Position numbers and translations under genes: made by a program. This document shows, one piece after another, positions 1 to 6,162 of a DNA stretch of 8,039 nucleotides. Numbering within the stretch: position 1 is the first letter of the stretch; each line of letters begins with the position of its first letter. The DNA lies in assembly GCA_002774795.1 (NCBI GenBank), contig PCYI01000028.1, positions 1 to 8,039 on the forward strand. The letters run 5' to 3'. The notes under the pieces were generated by a model. That model made no database searches. It had not been told where the DNA came from and saw only the letters and a program-made list of their open reading frames with translations. This DNA is from Candidatus Vogelbacteria bacterium CG10_big_fil_rev_8_21_14_0_10_51_16. Lineage in GTDB: Bacteria > Patescibacteriota > Minisyncoccia > Phycocordibacterales > JACRKE01.

Positions 1-207
1 TCCGGCATCAAGATCGAACTCTTGATAGGATCGATTCCACATAATGGGTGTTTTGGCCGGATAATCCTCGGCGGAAACAGGGAGCGAGTAGCGGGGAAAA
101 TCAAGATTCTCTGGATTTTCCCTTGCCATCCGCGCAATTTTTACATGACCAAGCATTTCTTGTTCTACCTCCTCTTGATCGTACTGAGTTATTTTTTCGT
201 GTGACAT
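1..207 (-). CDS. Unidentified protein, N-terminal 69 residues (cut by left window edge)
   Basis: An ATG at 207-205 opens a frame that stays open to base 1, giving 69 residues with no stop, so only the N-terminus is present. The start is Lys/Glu-rich (MSHEKITQYDQEEVEQEM) and is followed by a stretch ending in PAKTPIMWNRSYQEF. That last part weakly recalls the N-terminal substrate-binding segment of shikimate-dehydrogenase-like proteins (SPxMxNxxFxxxG), but this is only a resemblance and no function is claimed. No signal peptide or membrane segment is visible. The 78 nt separating it from the upstream ASCH-like gene is the largest gap in this part of the window and holds only a poor promoter candidate (TTGAGT, 18 nt, TACAAA). 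No Shine-Dalgarno sequence precedes the ATG. That the gene is real rests on the long acidic, protein-like frame and its strand agreement with its neighbours. Confidence 0.6.
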   Translation of the reverse strand, partial: MSHEKITQYDQEEVEQEMLGHVKIARMARENPENLDFPRYSLPVSAEDYPAKTPIMWNRSYQEFDLDAG

Positions 208-285
208 TTGTTTTGTTTTTTATGGGATTATTAATGTTTTGTAGCCGACTTCCCGAGCGACACTCAAAATTCTCGAGATGCTCTG

Positions 286-717
286 TTATGTTTTCTTGTA
301 CTCAAAGCTGATGATGGTGACCGTGTCGTCATCACAAAATGCTCTGCCATAAACCATCTGAAGTTTTGTGAGCAGTTCAGTTTTTGTGTTGACCCCATCT
401 GCGCCTCTCTCCAGATATCTTTCTTCGAGATCGCCTAAGCGCAGCTTTCTCACGGCAGATACTATTGCCGACACTTCTACGGCATCAAAGTGGCCGTTTT
501 CTTTAAGAATTTTAAGAGTGACGGGGCATCCCTCTCGATAACCACCCTTCGGATCGGTGGTCGTAGCCGTTCTGTCGCCGGACCGTACCGTTGTCACAAT
601 GGAGCAATTCTCGATCTGTCCCTTGTCAGCTTCCCGAAACCAGATCTCGCTTGCAAACGAGCCTTCATTCTCTTGCTTCTCTACTTCTACTGGCTGGAAT
701 TGTCTAGATTTTTCCAT
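286..717 (-). CDS. ASCH/PUA-like domain protein (tentative)
   Basis: This is a 143-residue soluble protein with no membrane segment. The order of elements resembles the ASCH (PUA-like beta-barrel) family. A strand with GQIENCSIVTTVRSGDR (33-49) stands where the family has its G-x-K-T-x-x-x-R-x-G-x-R stretch. It is followed by a KGG turn and a basic and hydrophobic strand (57-71), then the C-terminal VSAVRKLRLGDL, a helix ELLTKLQMVYG (114-124), and the closing strand TVTIISFEY (132-140). ASCH domains are RNA-binding-like folds; one member hydrolyses N4-acetylcytidine. No specific activity can be assigned here. The start is supported by an AGGGTG Shine-Dalgarno sequence about 5 nt upstream, lying inside the end of the preceding gene, whose stop is only 3 nt away, so the two are almost certainly co-translated. 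The first 20 residues are charged and may be disordered. Confidence 0.62.
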   Translation of the reverse strand: MEKSRQFQPVEVEKQENEGSFASEIWFREADKGQIENCSIVTTVRSGDRTATTTDPKGGYREGCPVTLKILKENGHFDAVEVSAIVSAVRKLRLGDLEERYLERGADGVNTKTELLTKLQMVYGRAFCDDDTVTIISFEYKKT

Positions 718-720
718 GTA

Positions 721-1326
721 TCACCCTGATGCTAGTTTACCCAAACGACCGGCTGGATGCATGTGGGCGAAATGCTCTATCGTAATACCCTTTACTTCCT
801 GCAGGGCACTCGCGATTGCATCACCGAGAGCAAGCGAAACGATGGCACTTGTCGTCGGCGCAAGGTTAAATGTTGTACATGCGGCACATGCTTCCTCGGT
901 GACGTATGTTTCGATAACAATGTCTCCGGTCTTTCCAAGAGAAGAGTCTGGATGCGCGGTGATGACAATGATCTTATGACCTCTTTTTCTGATTAGATGG
1001 GCAAATGTATTCAACTCGGGTGTCTCACCACCATGAGAAATGATAATGATCACATCTTCGGGCGCGATCATGCCCATGTCGCCGTGAAGCGCTTCCACCG
1101 GATGAATAAAAACGCTGAACGTACCCGTGCTCGAAAGTGTGGCGACAATCTTCTTTGCCACAATTCCAGATTTGCCCACACCCGACAGCACCACCTTTCC
1201 TTTAGTGTTATACAGGAGCTTTACTGCTTCTGTAAAAGAATTGCTAAGTCTTTTTGAGATCACTTCCAAGGCGTGCGCCTCTTTAGCCAGAACTGTCTTA
1301 CCGATGTCTGTAATTTTGGTTTGCAT
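721..1326 (-). CDS. SIS-domain sugar-phosphate isomerase, KdsD/KpsF/GutQ-like, without CBS domains
   Basis: The family interconverts ribulose-5-phosphate and arabinose-5-phosphate, the first step towards Kdo. The 201-residue protein is a single SIS domain: GVGKSG (49-54), STGT..FIHPVEALHGD (66-83), ISHGGE (96-101), EEAC..NLAPTTS (144-160) and HMHPAGRLG (188-196). Residues matching the catalytic set known from E. coli KdsD (Lys, Glu, Glu, His) appear as K52, E101, E145 and H190. It ends just after the SIS domain, so the paired CBS domains of the usual ~320-residue enzyme are absent, as in the known SIS-only isomerases. Two oddities: SHGGE replaces the usual S-N-S-G-E, and about four extra residues (AACTTF region) sit between EAC and NLAPTTS. 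A GAGG Shine-Dalgarno sequence lies 4 nt from the ATG. Another sugar phosphate may be the real substrate. Confidence 0.85.
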   Translation of the reverse strand: MQTKITDIGKTVLAKEAHALEVISKRLSNSFTEAVKLLYNTKGKVVLSGVGKSGIVAKKIVATLSSTGTFSVFIHPVEALHGDMGMIAPEDVIIIISHGGETPELNTFAHLIRKRGHKIIVITAHPDSSLGKTGDIVIETYVTEEACAACTTFNLAPTTSAIVSLALGDAIASALQEVKGITIEHFAHMHPAGRLGKLASG

Positions 1327-1341
1327 ACTACCTCACACTAC

Positions 1342-1371
1342 GTTATATCCCGTGCTCAACATGAGGAACAA
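1342..1371 (-). promoter_or_regulatory. Possible promoter before the SIS-isomerase gene
   Basis: On the minus strand, TTGTTC (1371-1366) and TATAAC (1347-1342) are separated by 18 nt. The -10 matches consensus at 5 of 6 and the -35 at 3 of 6. The -35 overlaps the end of the Cys-rich gene, and the predicted leader would be only about 8 nt but would still contain the GAGG ribosome site. The gene could equally be read from the stronger promoter at 1567-1595. Confidence 0.3.
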
Positions 1372-1544
1372 GGATTTTTTGCTGCTTTTGTCTCTACCGA
1401 CCAGGCATGCACGCCTGTACTTCCCGTGCTCGCTTCGCACGCATTTTTTTCTGTCTTATTCTCCTCCTGTCCGCAGGTATGATCCTTATGGGACTCACAG
1501 GGACACGAACAGGCAATACACATTTTCTTTGACTGATTGTCCAT
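1356..1544 (-). CDS. Small cysteine-rich protein, possible metal binder
   Basis: Not recognised as a named family. The 62-residue product has eight cysteines, at 9, 12, 14, 16, 24, 36, 59 and 62, with histidines at 19, 22 and 46. The front cluster is CIACSCPCESHKDHTC (9-24). The spacing CxxCxCxC plus HxxH suggests zinc or another soft metal bound by thiolates, or a thiol-redox or metallothionein-like role. The C-terminus ends in CSSC. There is no signal peptide. The ATG at 1544 was chosen because a longer form would need a TTG start at 1595 that lies inside the -35 box of a good promoter. No Shine-Dalgarno sequence is visible. It lies 29 nt upstream of the SIS-isomerase gene and downstream of the trxB-zinc-ribbon pair. 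The Cys-rich front half makes a chance frame unlikely, but the middle (37-56) is low in information. Confidence 0.6.
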   Translation of the reverse strand: MDNQSKKMCIACSCPCESHKDHTCGQEENKTEKNACEASTGSTGVHAWSVETKAAKNPCSSC

Positions 1545-1566
1545 AGTATTTGTGATTATTATAGTA

Positions 1567-1595
1567 ATCTTACTCCACGATCCTTCCTGTGTCAA
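1567..1595 (-). promoter_or_regulatory. Sigma-70-type promoter for the Cys-rich protein unit
   Basis: On the minus strand a perfect TTGACA -35 (1595-1590) is followed after 17 nt by TAAGAT (1572-1567), 4 of 6 to consensus. A second TATAAT lies just downstream (1563-1558) but has no -35 at the proper distance. Transcription would begin near 1560, giving a leader of about 16 nt without a Shine-Dalgarno sequence. It separates the redox run from the left-hand genes. Confidence 0.55.
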
Positions 1596-1607
1596 TATTT
1601 CGACCTT

Positions 1608-1829
1608 TTACTTCCGAATCCTCTCCCACAATTCCAGCCCCTTTCGAAAGAGCCTCCTTTTCTTGCCAAAACACTGCAAACAGTTGCCAAAATGTGCCCC
1701 CGCTTTGAGATACTTTTTACTTCCGCACGGAACACATGCATAAAAACCATTCTCAGGCACTTCGTCACCCACCTTGTAGACGACATCTTCGGTGTTTTTC
1801 CATAAGCGGGTTTTCAGTTCTTGTGGCAT
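1608..1829 (-). CDS. Small zinc-ribbon protein
   Basis: This 73-residue basic protein carries one treble-clef or zinc-ribbon style motif: CVPC (32-35) and CLQC (50-53), separated by 14 residues with KKYLKAGAHFG between them. That layout (aromatic, CxxCG, charged strand, K-x-G-x-x-F, CxxC) matches many small bacterial zinc ribbons whose function is unknown. The region before it (VVYKVGDEVPENGFYAC) looks like the beta strands that lead into the ribbon. The C-terminal tail is rich in Arg and Lys (KKRRLFRKGLELWERIRK), so contact with nucleic acid is possible. The start is 9 nt after the trxB stop, so it belongs to the same transcript. No Shine-Dalgarno sequence precedes it. It may simply bind zinc; no partner can be named from the sequence. 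Confidence 0.8.
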   Translation of the reverse strand: MPQELKTRLWKNTEDVVYKVGDEVPENGFYACVPCGSKKYLKAGAHFGNCLQCFGKKRRLFRKGLELWERIRK

Positions 1830-1838
1830 TCTGGTGTT

Positions 1839-2864
1839 TTAGTTATTTGTTAATACTTCCGTGCCATCGACCATGGCACTTTTTACATCGTAAGTAGAGC
1901 TCGCCGCCGGACGCAAGTGTACCCGGCAGAGCTCGCCATGAGTCTTGTGATACTCATAGGCCGAGGTAGCGGCGACAGCGCCGAGTGCGGCAGCGGTAAT
2001 TGTCTGCTTGAACTGTCCGAAGTGGTTGACCGCATCGCCCGCGGCATAGATGCCGGGCACATTAGTGCGCATCATGTTGTCGACGTCGACATAACCGAGC
2101 TTGTCGAGAGTGACGCCAAGCGAGACGGGTACAGCCACATCAGGCTTCGCACCGATCTCAACAAAAAGTCCATCGATGGCCAGTTCTGTGGTGCCATTAT
2201 ATTCTCGAGACAGCGCTACCCTCTCGAGCCTCTTCTCGCCAATCAACTTTAGAACACTCGTATCCATGAGCCACACCACCTTATCGCCCAACTTCCTCAT
2301 GGCCACCTCGTTCACCGGTTCGGCACGTAACTTGTCGCCACGCACAATGTAGTAAATCTTTTCGACGTAGTCGGCCAGATGCAATACGCCTTTGGCTGAT
2401 GCATCCCCTCCACCGACCATACCCACAACCTTGCCGCCGTAAAGTGGTCCGTCGCACGTAACGCAGTAGTGCACCCCCTTTGATGTCAGCCGATCCTCAT
2501 CCGGTAGACCGAGGCGACGGCGCTCGGAACCTTGGGCGAAGATAATAGTCTTCGCGTAGAAAGTTTTTTCTTCTTTGCTATCTTGTACGAGTACCGTATA
2601 ACAACCATCCTTGTTCGTGGCATCGATCAGTTTACCATCTGCAAACTCAGCGCCACTTTCCTTCGCTTGCCCCTCCATTTTTTGCATAATCTCGTAACCG
2701 TCCATGCCGGGAGTGCTCGGATAATTCCAGATTGTACCGGCCTTGGCCGTCTCTCCTCCAAACTCCCCGCGCACAATGAGCGTCTTCATCAGATAGCGCC
2801 CGGCATAAATGCCGGCCGAGAGTCCCGCCGCGCCCGAACCGACAATGATAATATCGTATGGCAT
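1839..2864 (-). CDS. trxB: Thioredoxin reductase-like flavoprotein
   Basis: This FAD-dependent enzyme would pass electrons from NAD(P)H to a thioredoxin or glutaredoxin-like disulfide in the cytosol. The 341-residue protein shows the FAD fold GSGAAG (9-14), the redox motif CVTCD (134-138; usually CATCD), the second nucleotide fold GGGDAS (151-156) and the FAD-site motif GIYAAGD (271-277). The NADPH 2'-phosphate loop, HRRxxxR in E. coli TrxB, is changed to VRGxxxR (around 174-180), and the acidic pair after GGGDxA is replaced (AKG). NADH use or an unusual donor is therefore possible; this is inference. It is about 20 residues longer than the E. coli enzyme, with a C-terminal tail (roughly 311-341) that contains Cys313. 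The gene starts 35 nt after the saccharopine-dehydrogenase-like gene, without a Shine-Dalgarno sequence, and is followed after 9 nt by a zinc-ribbon gene. Confidence 0.92.
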   Translation of the reverse strand: MPYDIIIVGSGAAGLSAGIYAGRYLMKTLIVRGEFGGETAKAGTIWNYPSTPGMDGYEIMQKMEGQAKESGAEFADGKLIDATNKDGCYTVLVQDSKEEKTFYAKTIIFAQGSERRRLGLPDEDRLTSKGVHYCVTCDGPLYGGKVVGMVGGGDASAKGVLHLADYVEKIYYIVRGDKLRAEPVNEVAMRKLGDKVVWLMDTSVLKLIGEKRLERVALSREYNGTTELAIDGLFVEIGAKPDVAVPVSLGVTLDKLGYVDVDNMMRTNVPGIYAAGDAVNHFGQFKQTITAAALGAVAATSAYEYHKTHGELCRVHLRPAASSTYDVKSAMVDGTEVLTNN

Positions 2865-2899
2865 ATTATTTTGTGCGTTGTGAGCGTTTTACCATGTCT

Positions 2900-4222
2900 T
2901 TATTTTTCGCTGTTTTTCTTGGTAAGTGAGTGGGTATGGGAGATGAAATCTATTTTGTACGCGCTTAACTCGCGCTTAACCACATCGGTCATAGCCGCAC
3001 CAAGCAGAGCCGGCAACTCTTCGGCTCGGAGTATCCCCCCCAGTTTGGTTTTGTCACTCTGCCAGAGCTTGTATGTGTAAAAGAGTAAGACAGCCGCCCC
3101 CACCCCTGTCGGATAAGAAATATAGGTAGCGCCACTGTACGGCGTATCAAGGAGTTCAGCATAACGATGGAAACTCAATCCCGTGGATTCGGTCGTGAGC
3201 ACGGACTCACGAGTTTTTTTTGTTTCCAGCGTAATTTCGGCCATCGCCGCGAACTGGGCGGATTTGATAACTCCTTGTTGGAGCAGCTGCTCGATCTTTT
3301 GCGGACTTTTCATGCCCGGAAGCACCATGCGGACGATTGCTTCGACCGACATCCCCGCGTCTATGCAGCCAACACTCTGTTTGGATAATAGATTGAGTTG
3401 GAAGAGATTTTTAATAAGCTCAACCTCGCTCCCTCCGCTTGATACTGAAATGGATGCCGCCATGGGGTACGTTTGGTGCAATGAGAGCACCTCCTCTTGA
3501 TAAATAGGATACTGTTCCGTAGCAGCTCCCGCATGTGGAAATTCATAGGCAAGCGACTCACTGAAGGGTTCAATGGTAACGAGTGCGCCATCGCGAATAG
3601 AGCGAGGTTTCTCCTCCAGCTCGTCCATAGCCACCTTTGGCGACCAAGAAAAAACGATCTGCTGAGACGTGATATTCTCGAGCAAGTACAAACGGATATC
3701 GCGAACAACCGCCCCGGAAAAATCCTGTAGCTGTGTCAGTTTTTCTCCAATAAGGAAATTGCTTACGCCGGGAGAAATACCCACATTAATCAAACCAAAC
3801 AAATCACGACTCATAAGTTCTTGGTTAAACTGCTGTTGCGGAAATTGCAATGTCGCGAGTGTCTGTTCGTTATACATATCTGAAGCCAGATCGCAGTAGT
3901 GCGCGCCGATTTCTGTGGCAAGTTTTAAGATCGCTGCGTTGAAATCGGGAATAGATGTATTGACAAGAATGGCGGCATCCAGAAGCTGTTCCTTGTAAGC
4001 CGAAGGATCCCTAAACAAAAGGCTGAAATCCTTCATTTCGATAAATTCTACCGCATCGGTCATGCCTTGTGGCGCCCGAAATAAATACGGTTGTGCTTCC
4101 TCGACGCTCCGGACAACCAGCACGAAACGCACCTGCGCGCTCTCGCGAGCAGACAGTTCAAACAAACAACGAACCATTACCGACCCGACCGCTCCAAACC
4201 CAAAAAATACTATTTTCTTCAT
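2900..4222 (-). CDS. Saccharopine dehydrogenase-like NAD(P)-binding oxidoreductase
   Basis: The 440-residue protein starts with a Rossmann fold, IVFFGFGAVG (4-13, GxGxxG), as in saccharopine dehydrogenase, lysine-6-dehydrogenase and carboxynorspermidine dehydrogenase. Further family-like marks are the strand ILVNTS (85-90), HYCDLASD (108-115) where relatives have Y-V-D-T-S, NVGISPGVSNF (146-156) corresponding to the G-x-x-PG-x-x-N loop, and a C-terminal YPTGVGAA (370-377), typical of the catalytic domain. The substrate cannot be told: lysine, polyamine and lipid-linked branches share these motifs. The gene sits 24 nt after the DUF3179 gene and 35 nt before trxB, so it is co-transcribed with thiol-redox genes although no redox cysteine pair is visible. 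The ATG at 4222 is preceded by an A-rich leader and no Shine-Dalgarno sequence. Confidence 0.8.
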   Translation of the reverse strand: MKKIVFFGFGAVGSVMVRCLFELSARESAQVRFVLVVRSVEEAQPYLFRAPQGMTDAVEFIEMKDFSLLFRDPSAYKEQLLDAAILVNTSIPDFNAAILKLATEIGAHYCDLASDMYNEQTLATLQFPQQQFNQELMSRDLFGLINVGISPGVSNFLIGEKLTQLQDFSGAVVRDIRLYLLENITSQQIVFSWSPKVAMDELEEKPRSIRDGALVTIEPFSESLAYEFPHAGAATEQYPIYQEEVLSLHQTYPMAASISVSSGGSEVELIKNLFQLNLLSKQSVGCIDAGMSVEAIVRMVLPGMKSPQKIEQLLQQGVIKSAQFAAMAEITLETKKTRESVLTTESTGLSFHRYAELLDTPYSGATYISYPTGVGAAVLLFYTYKLWQSDKTKLGGILRAEELPALLGAAMTDVVKRELSAYKIDFISHTHSLTKKNSEK

Positions 4223-4246
4223 GAGTTTTAGTTTTTTGATTATTGC

Positions 4247-5290
4247 TTATTTTTTCCACACGATGCCATCCTTCTCATGGTGAGTGGCCCAGGAAAACCA
4301 CATCGCATAGTAGCCGGGAATGAGCGTGCCATCCGCACTCCTGACTTCGACCTCTCGATTGATCCTCACCGCTGTAATGGAAGTAGCACCCACCGCGATG
4401 CTGGCAGGCTCGGCTTGTAGATCACTCAATTTTAAAGCAACCGAATGCGTACCCACTTGGACAATGTACATCTTCTCTTTGGCGGGCAAACGCTTGTCAC
4501 TCACTGATACGGGGAAATAAACATCTTCGCTCTCCGCGTAATCGCCGTAGGGATAAAGACCATAATCTCTCGAGTATCCCGTTTTAGCACTCAGCACTTT
4601 CGCATGAGCGTAGCGTGCCTTGATATCTTGGAAAGGCAGAACTTGCGAAGGATAGAGAGAGAGCTTGGTGCCGGTCATTTTGCCCACCACTGCCTCGCCC
4701 TGGATTTGCGACCAGAGACTCTCTGTCGTTTTGTCATACATGAGCAAGTTAGATTCATAGAGCTTGCCACTGACACCAAATGTTTCAGATTTGCTCAACA
4801 CCTTCGCATCAAACACGATAGCTGAACCACAAAGGGGACAGAAGGTTACGGTGAGCGGCCTACCCTCGATGCTGTCGTTTACGATCTCGTGCCACACCAT
4901 AATGTTGTATGGATAAAAGCGAGTCGTCTTTCCGACCGTCACCAATATCCCCTCCATATCATCCTTCAGAAACGAGGTCGCTTCGTCGACAGAAACAAAT
5001 GCCGGATTGGTGAGAGCGGGTATTCCATCTTTACCGGGTCCACCATCGAGGACTTTCTCGAGCGGGATGGAACTTTTGGCAGTATTGGTCATGAGCCCGC
5101 TACTGAGAAAGTCTTGCTGCGTGGGAGCTGCAGAGACATTCTGCTGAGCCACAGAAACTGGTGGGAGCTCACTTATTGGCGAAGGTGATGCAGACGAGGA
5201 AGGAGAGATATTATTGTTCACATACATATACACACCCGCAACCAGTACAAGCGTTACGATGGCAATATATAATTTAGGATGCAATTGCAT
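4247..5290 (-). CDS. Membrane-anchored DUF3179 domain protein
   Basis: This is a protein of 347 residues, counted from the ATG at 5290. An N-terminal anchor (LYIAIVTLVLVAGVYMYV, 7-24) is followed by a Ser/Pro-rich linker (25-55) and an exported DUF3179 domain. Family marks are the PLEKVLDGGPGKDGIPAL segment (76-93), YPYNIMVWHEIVND (126-139), the conserved TFCPLCGSA (149-157) with Cys151 and Cys154, and the closing FSWATHHEKDGIVWKK. The function of DUF3179 is not established. The exported CxxC and its place after a thioredoxin and CcdA make it a plausible client of that relay; this is inference. A start at 5395 (382 residues) is possible in frame but would run through the zinc-ribbon gene and bury the signal anchor. 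The ATG at 5290 overlaps that gene's end by 17 nt, suggesting translational coupling. Confidence 0.88.
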   Translation of the reverse strand: MQLHPKLYIAIVTLVLVAGVYMYVNNNISPSSSASPSPISELPPVSVAQQNVSAAPTQQDFLSSGLMTNTAKSSIPLEKVLDGGPGKDGIPALTNPAFVSVDEATSFLKDDMEGILVTVGKTTRFYPYNIMVWHEIVNDSIEGRPLTVTFCPLCGSAIVFDAKVLSKSETFGVSGKLYESNLLMYDKTTESLWSQIQGEAVVGKMTGTKLSLYPSQVLPFQDIKARYAHAKVLSAKTGYSRDYGLYPYGDYAESEDVYFPVSVSDKRLPAKEKMYIVQVGTHSVALKLSDLQAEPASIAVGATSITAVRINREVEVRSADGTLIPGYYAMWFSWATHHEKDGIVWKK

Positions 5291-5423
5291 GTTTGATGAT
5301 ATCGAGGTTGCAACTCTTGTGCTCCTTACACCATGCTTCGCACTTCTCTGCCCATTCACGCTCGGTGTAGTGTAGTCCGCATTCTGGGCAAACAAATGTC
5401 GTTTGTTCTTTTTTGCTATCCAT
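5274..5423 (-). CDS. 49-residue zinc-ribbon-like protein
   Basis: A short gene easily missed because it overlaps the in-frame extension of the DUF3179 gene. Starting from the ATG at 5423, it encodes a protein with FVCPECGLHYTEREWAEKC (10-28), AWC (30-32), and EHKSCNLDIIKHA (34-46), ending in TAA at 5276-5274. Cysteines lie at 12, 15, 28, 32 and 38, with His18, His35 and His45. The CPxCG knuckle, the W-A-E-K-C helix and the KEHKSCN end look like a coherent zinc-binding unit, and I have the impression of a recurring family of tiny proteins ending in this KEHKSCN-like pattern. Function unknown; a zinc or soft-metal site, or a thiol partner in the relay, is possible. It begins 5 nt after the ccdA stop and ends 17 nt into the DUF3179 gene. 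No Shine-Dalgarno sequence is seen, consistent with coupling to ccdA. Confidence 0.82.
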   Translation of the reverse strand: MDSKKEQTTFVCPECGLHYTEREWAEKCEAWCKEHKSCNLDIIKHAIAS

Positions 5424-5428
5424 AGTCG

Positions 5429-6157
5429 TTATTTATTACTTTCTAATAATCTGTTTTCAATTTTGGTGACATCAAAGATATTAAGATCGAGCAATTTTGA
5501 CTCGATCTTTTTGTCGACCCCGAAGAGAACAAAGACGCCAACCAAAAGGAATAGAACGCCGAGACCTCGCTTGAATCGCCCCCGGGGATCAGAAAGGAGA
5601 TGCAACTTTTCGACGAAGCGCTGACCAATGAGAGCTATCAGTATAAGGACGGCCGAGAGACCGAACACGTAGGCGAGCAGGTAGATGAACCCGAGCGCAA
5701 AACTCTGCGGGAGCACCGTCGCAAGAATGACCGCGTACGTCGGACTACACGTGGAGAAGATCGGGCCGAGGGCAAAGCCCATAAGTACGTCTCCGGCAAT
5801 ACTTTTCTTTTTCATTCCCTGAGCTAGGAGCTGGTTTGATCCCCTGCCAATCTTGAGCGAGAACATTAACTTTTCCCACACCACGGGAAACACCATAATG
5901 ATTCCAAAACCGACCAATATAGCGCCAGAGAGTGTTGTCCAAAACGCTTGCGGAATAACAATGAACGCGGTACTGACCCTTAGAAGAAAGGTGAAGATGA
6001 CGATTGAAACTGCTAGCGACGCAATGATGATGAAGGGTGCAGCCCGACGCTTCTCCTCTCCCAGCGAACCGCCAATAATGACCGGCAGGACGGGTAACAC
6101 GCACGGTGCTAACACCGTAAGTACACCTGCGAGCAGTGAGATAAGGAAAAGAGACAT
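5429..6157 (-). CDS. ccdA: CcdA/DsbD-like transmembrane thiol-disulfide transporter
   Basis: This 242-residue integral membrane protein moves reducing equivalents from cytosolic thiols across the membrane to extracytoplasmic thioredoxins. About six hydrophobic segments are visible (roughly 2-30, 41-60, 73-93, 121-148, 154-176, 196-217). The signature LAPCVLPVLP carries Cys19 in the first segment, and GPIFSTCSPTYA carries Cys137 in the fourth. These are the two intramembrane cysteines that cycle between dithiol and disulfide in CcdA and in the central domain of DsbD, and the duplicated Cys-Pro context fits the family's internal pseudo-repeat. Length is normal for stand-alone CcdA. It lies 5 nt after the thioredoxin gene, its likely outer-face partner, and 5 nt before a zinc-ribbon gene. 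The final 25 residues are charged and presumably cytosolic. No Shine-Dalgarno sequence is seen. Confidence 0.93.
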   Translation of the reverse strand: MSLFLISLLAGVLTVLAPCVLPVLPVIIGGSLGEEKRRAAPFIIIASLAVSIVIFTFLLRVSTAFIVIPQAFWTTLSGAILVGFGIIMVFPVVWEKLMFSLKIGRGSNQLLAQGMKKKSIAGDVLMGFALGPIFSTCSPTYAVILATVLPQSFALGFIYLLAYVFGLSAVLILIALIGQRFVEKLHLLSDPRGRFKRGLGVLFLLVGVFVLFGVDKKIESKLLDLNIFDVTKIENRLLESNK

Positions 6158-6162
6158 CTATT

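Noticed and set aside
557..979. Plus-strand open frame of 140 codons
   Set aside because: Antisense to the ASCH-like and SIS-isomerase genes, crossing both; no domain features.
1348..1431. Direct repeat TCCCGTGCTC at 1348-1357 and 1422-1431
   Set aside because: Only 10 nt, two copies, one inside a coding region; likely chance.
1127..1546. Plus-strand open frame of 139 codons
   Set aside because: Antisense to the isomerase N-terminus and the Cys-rich gene; low-complexity Ser/Leu/Phe product typical of a shadow frame.
2532..3080. Plus-strand open frame of 182 codons
   Set aside because: It lies antisense to trxB and the saccharopine-dehydrogenase-like gene, spans their junction, and its product has no recognisable motif; a shadow of the coding strand.
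4247..5395. Longer 382-residue form of the DUF3179 protein starting at 5395
   Set aside because: The extra 35 residues overlap the 49-residue zinc-ribbon gene in another frame and would place about 40 residues before the membrane anchor; the ATG at 5290 gives a normal anchored protein.
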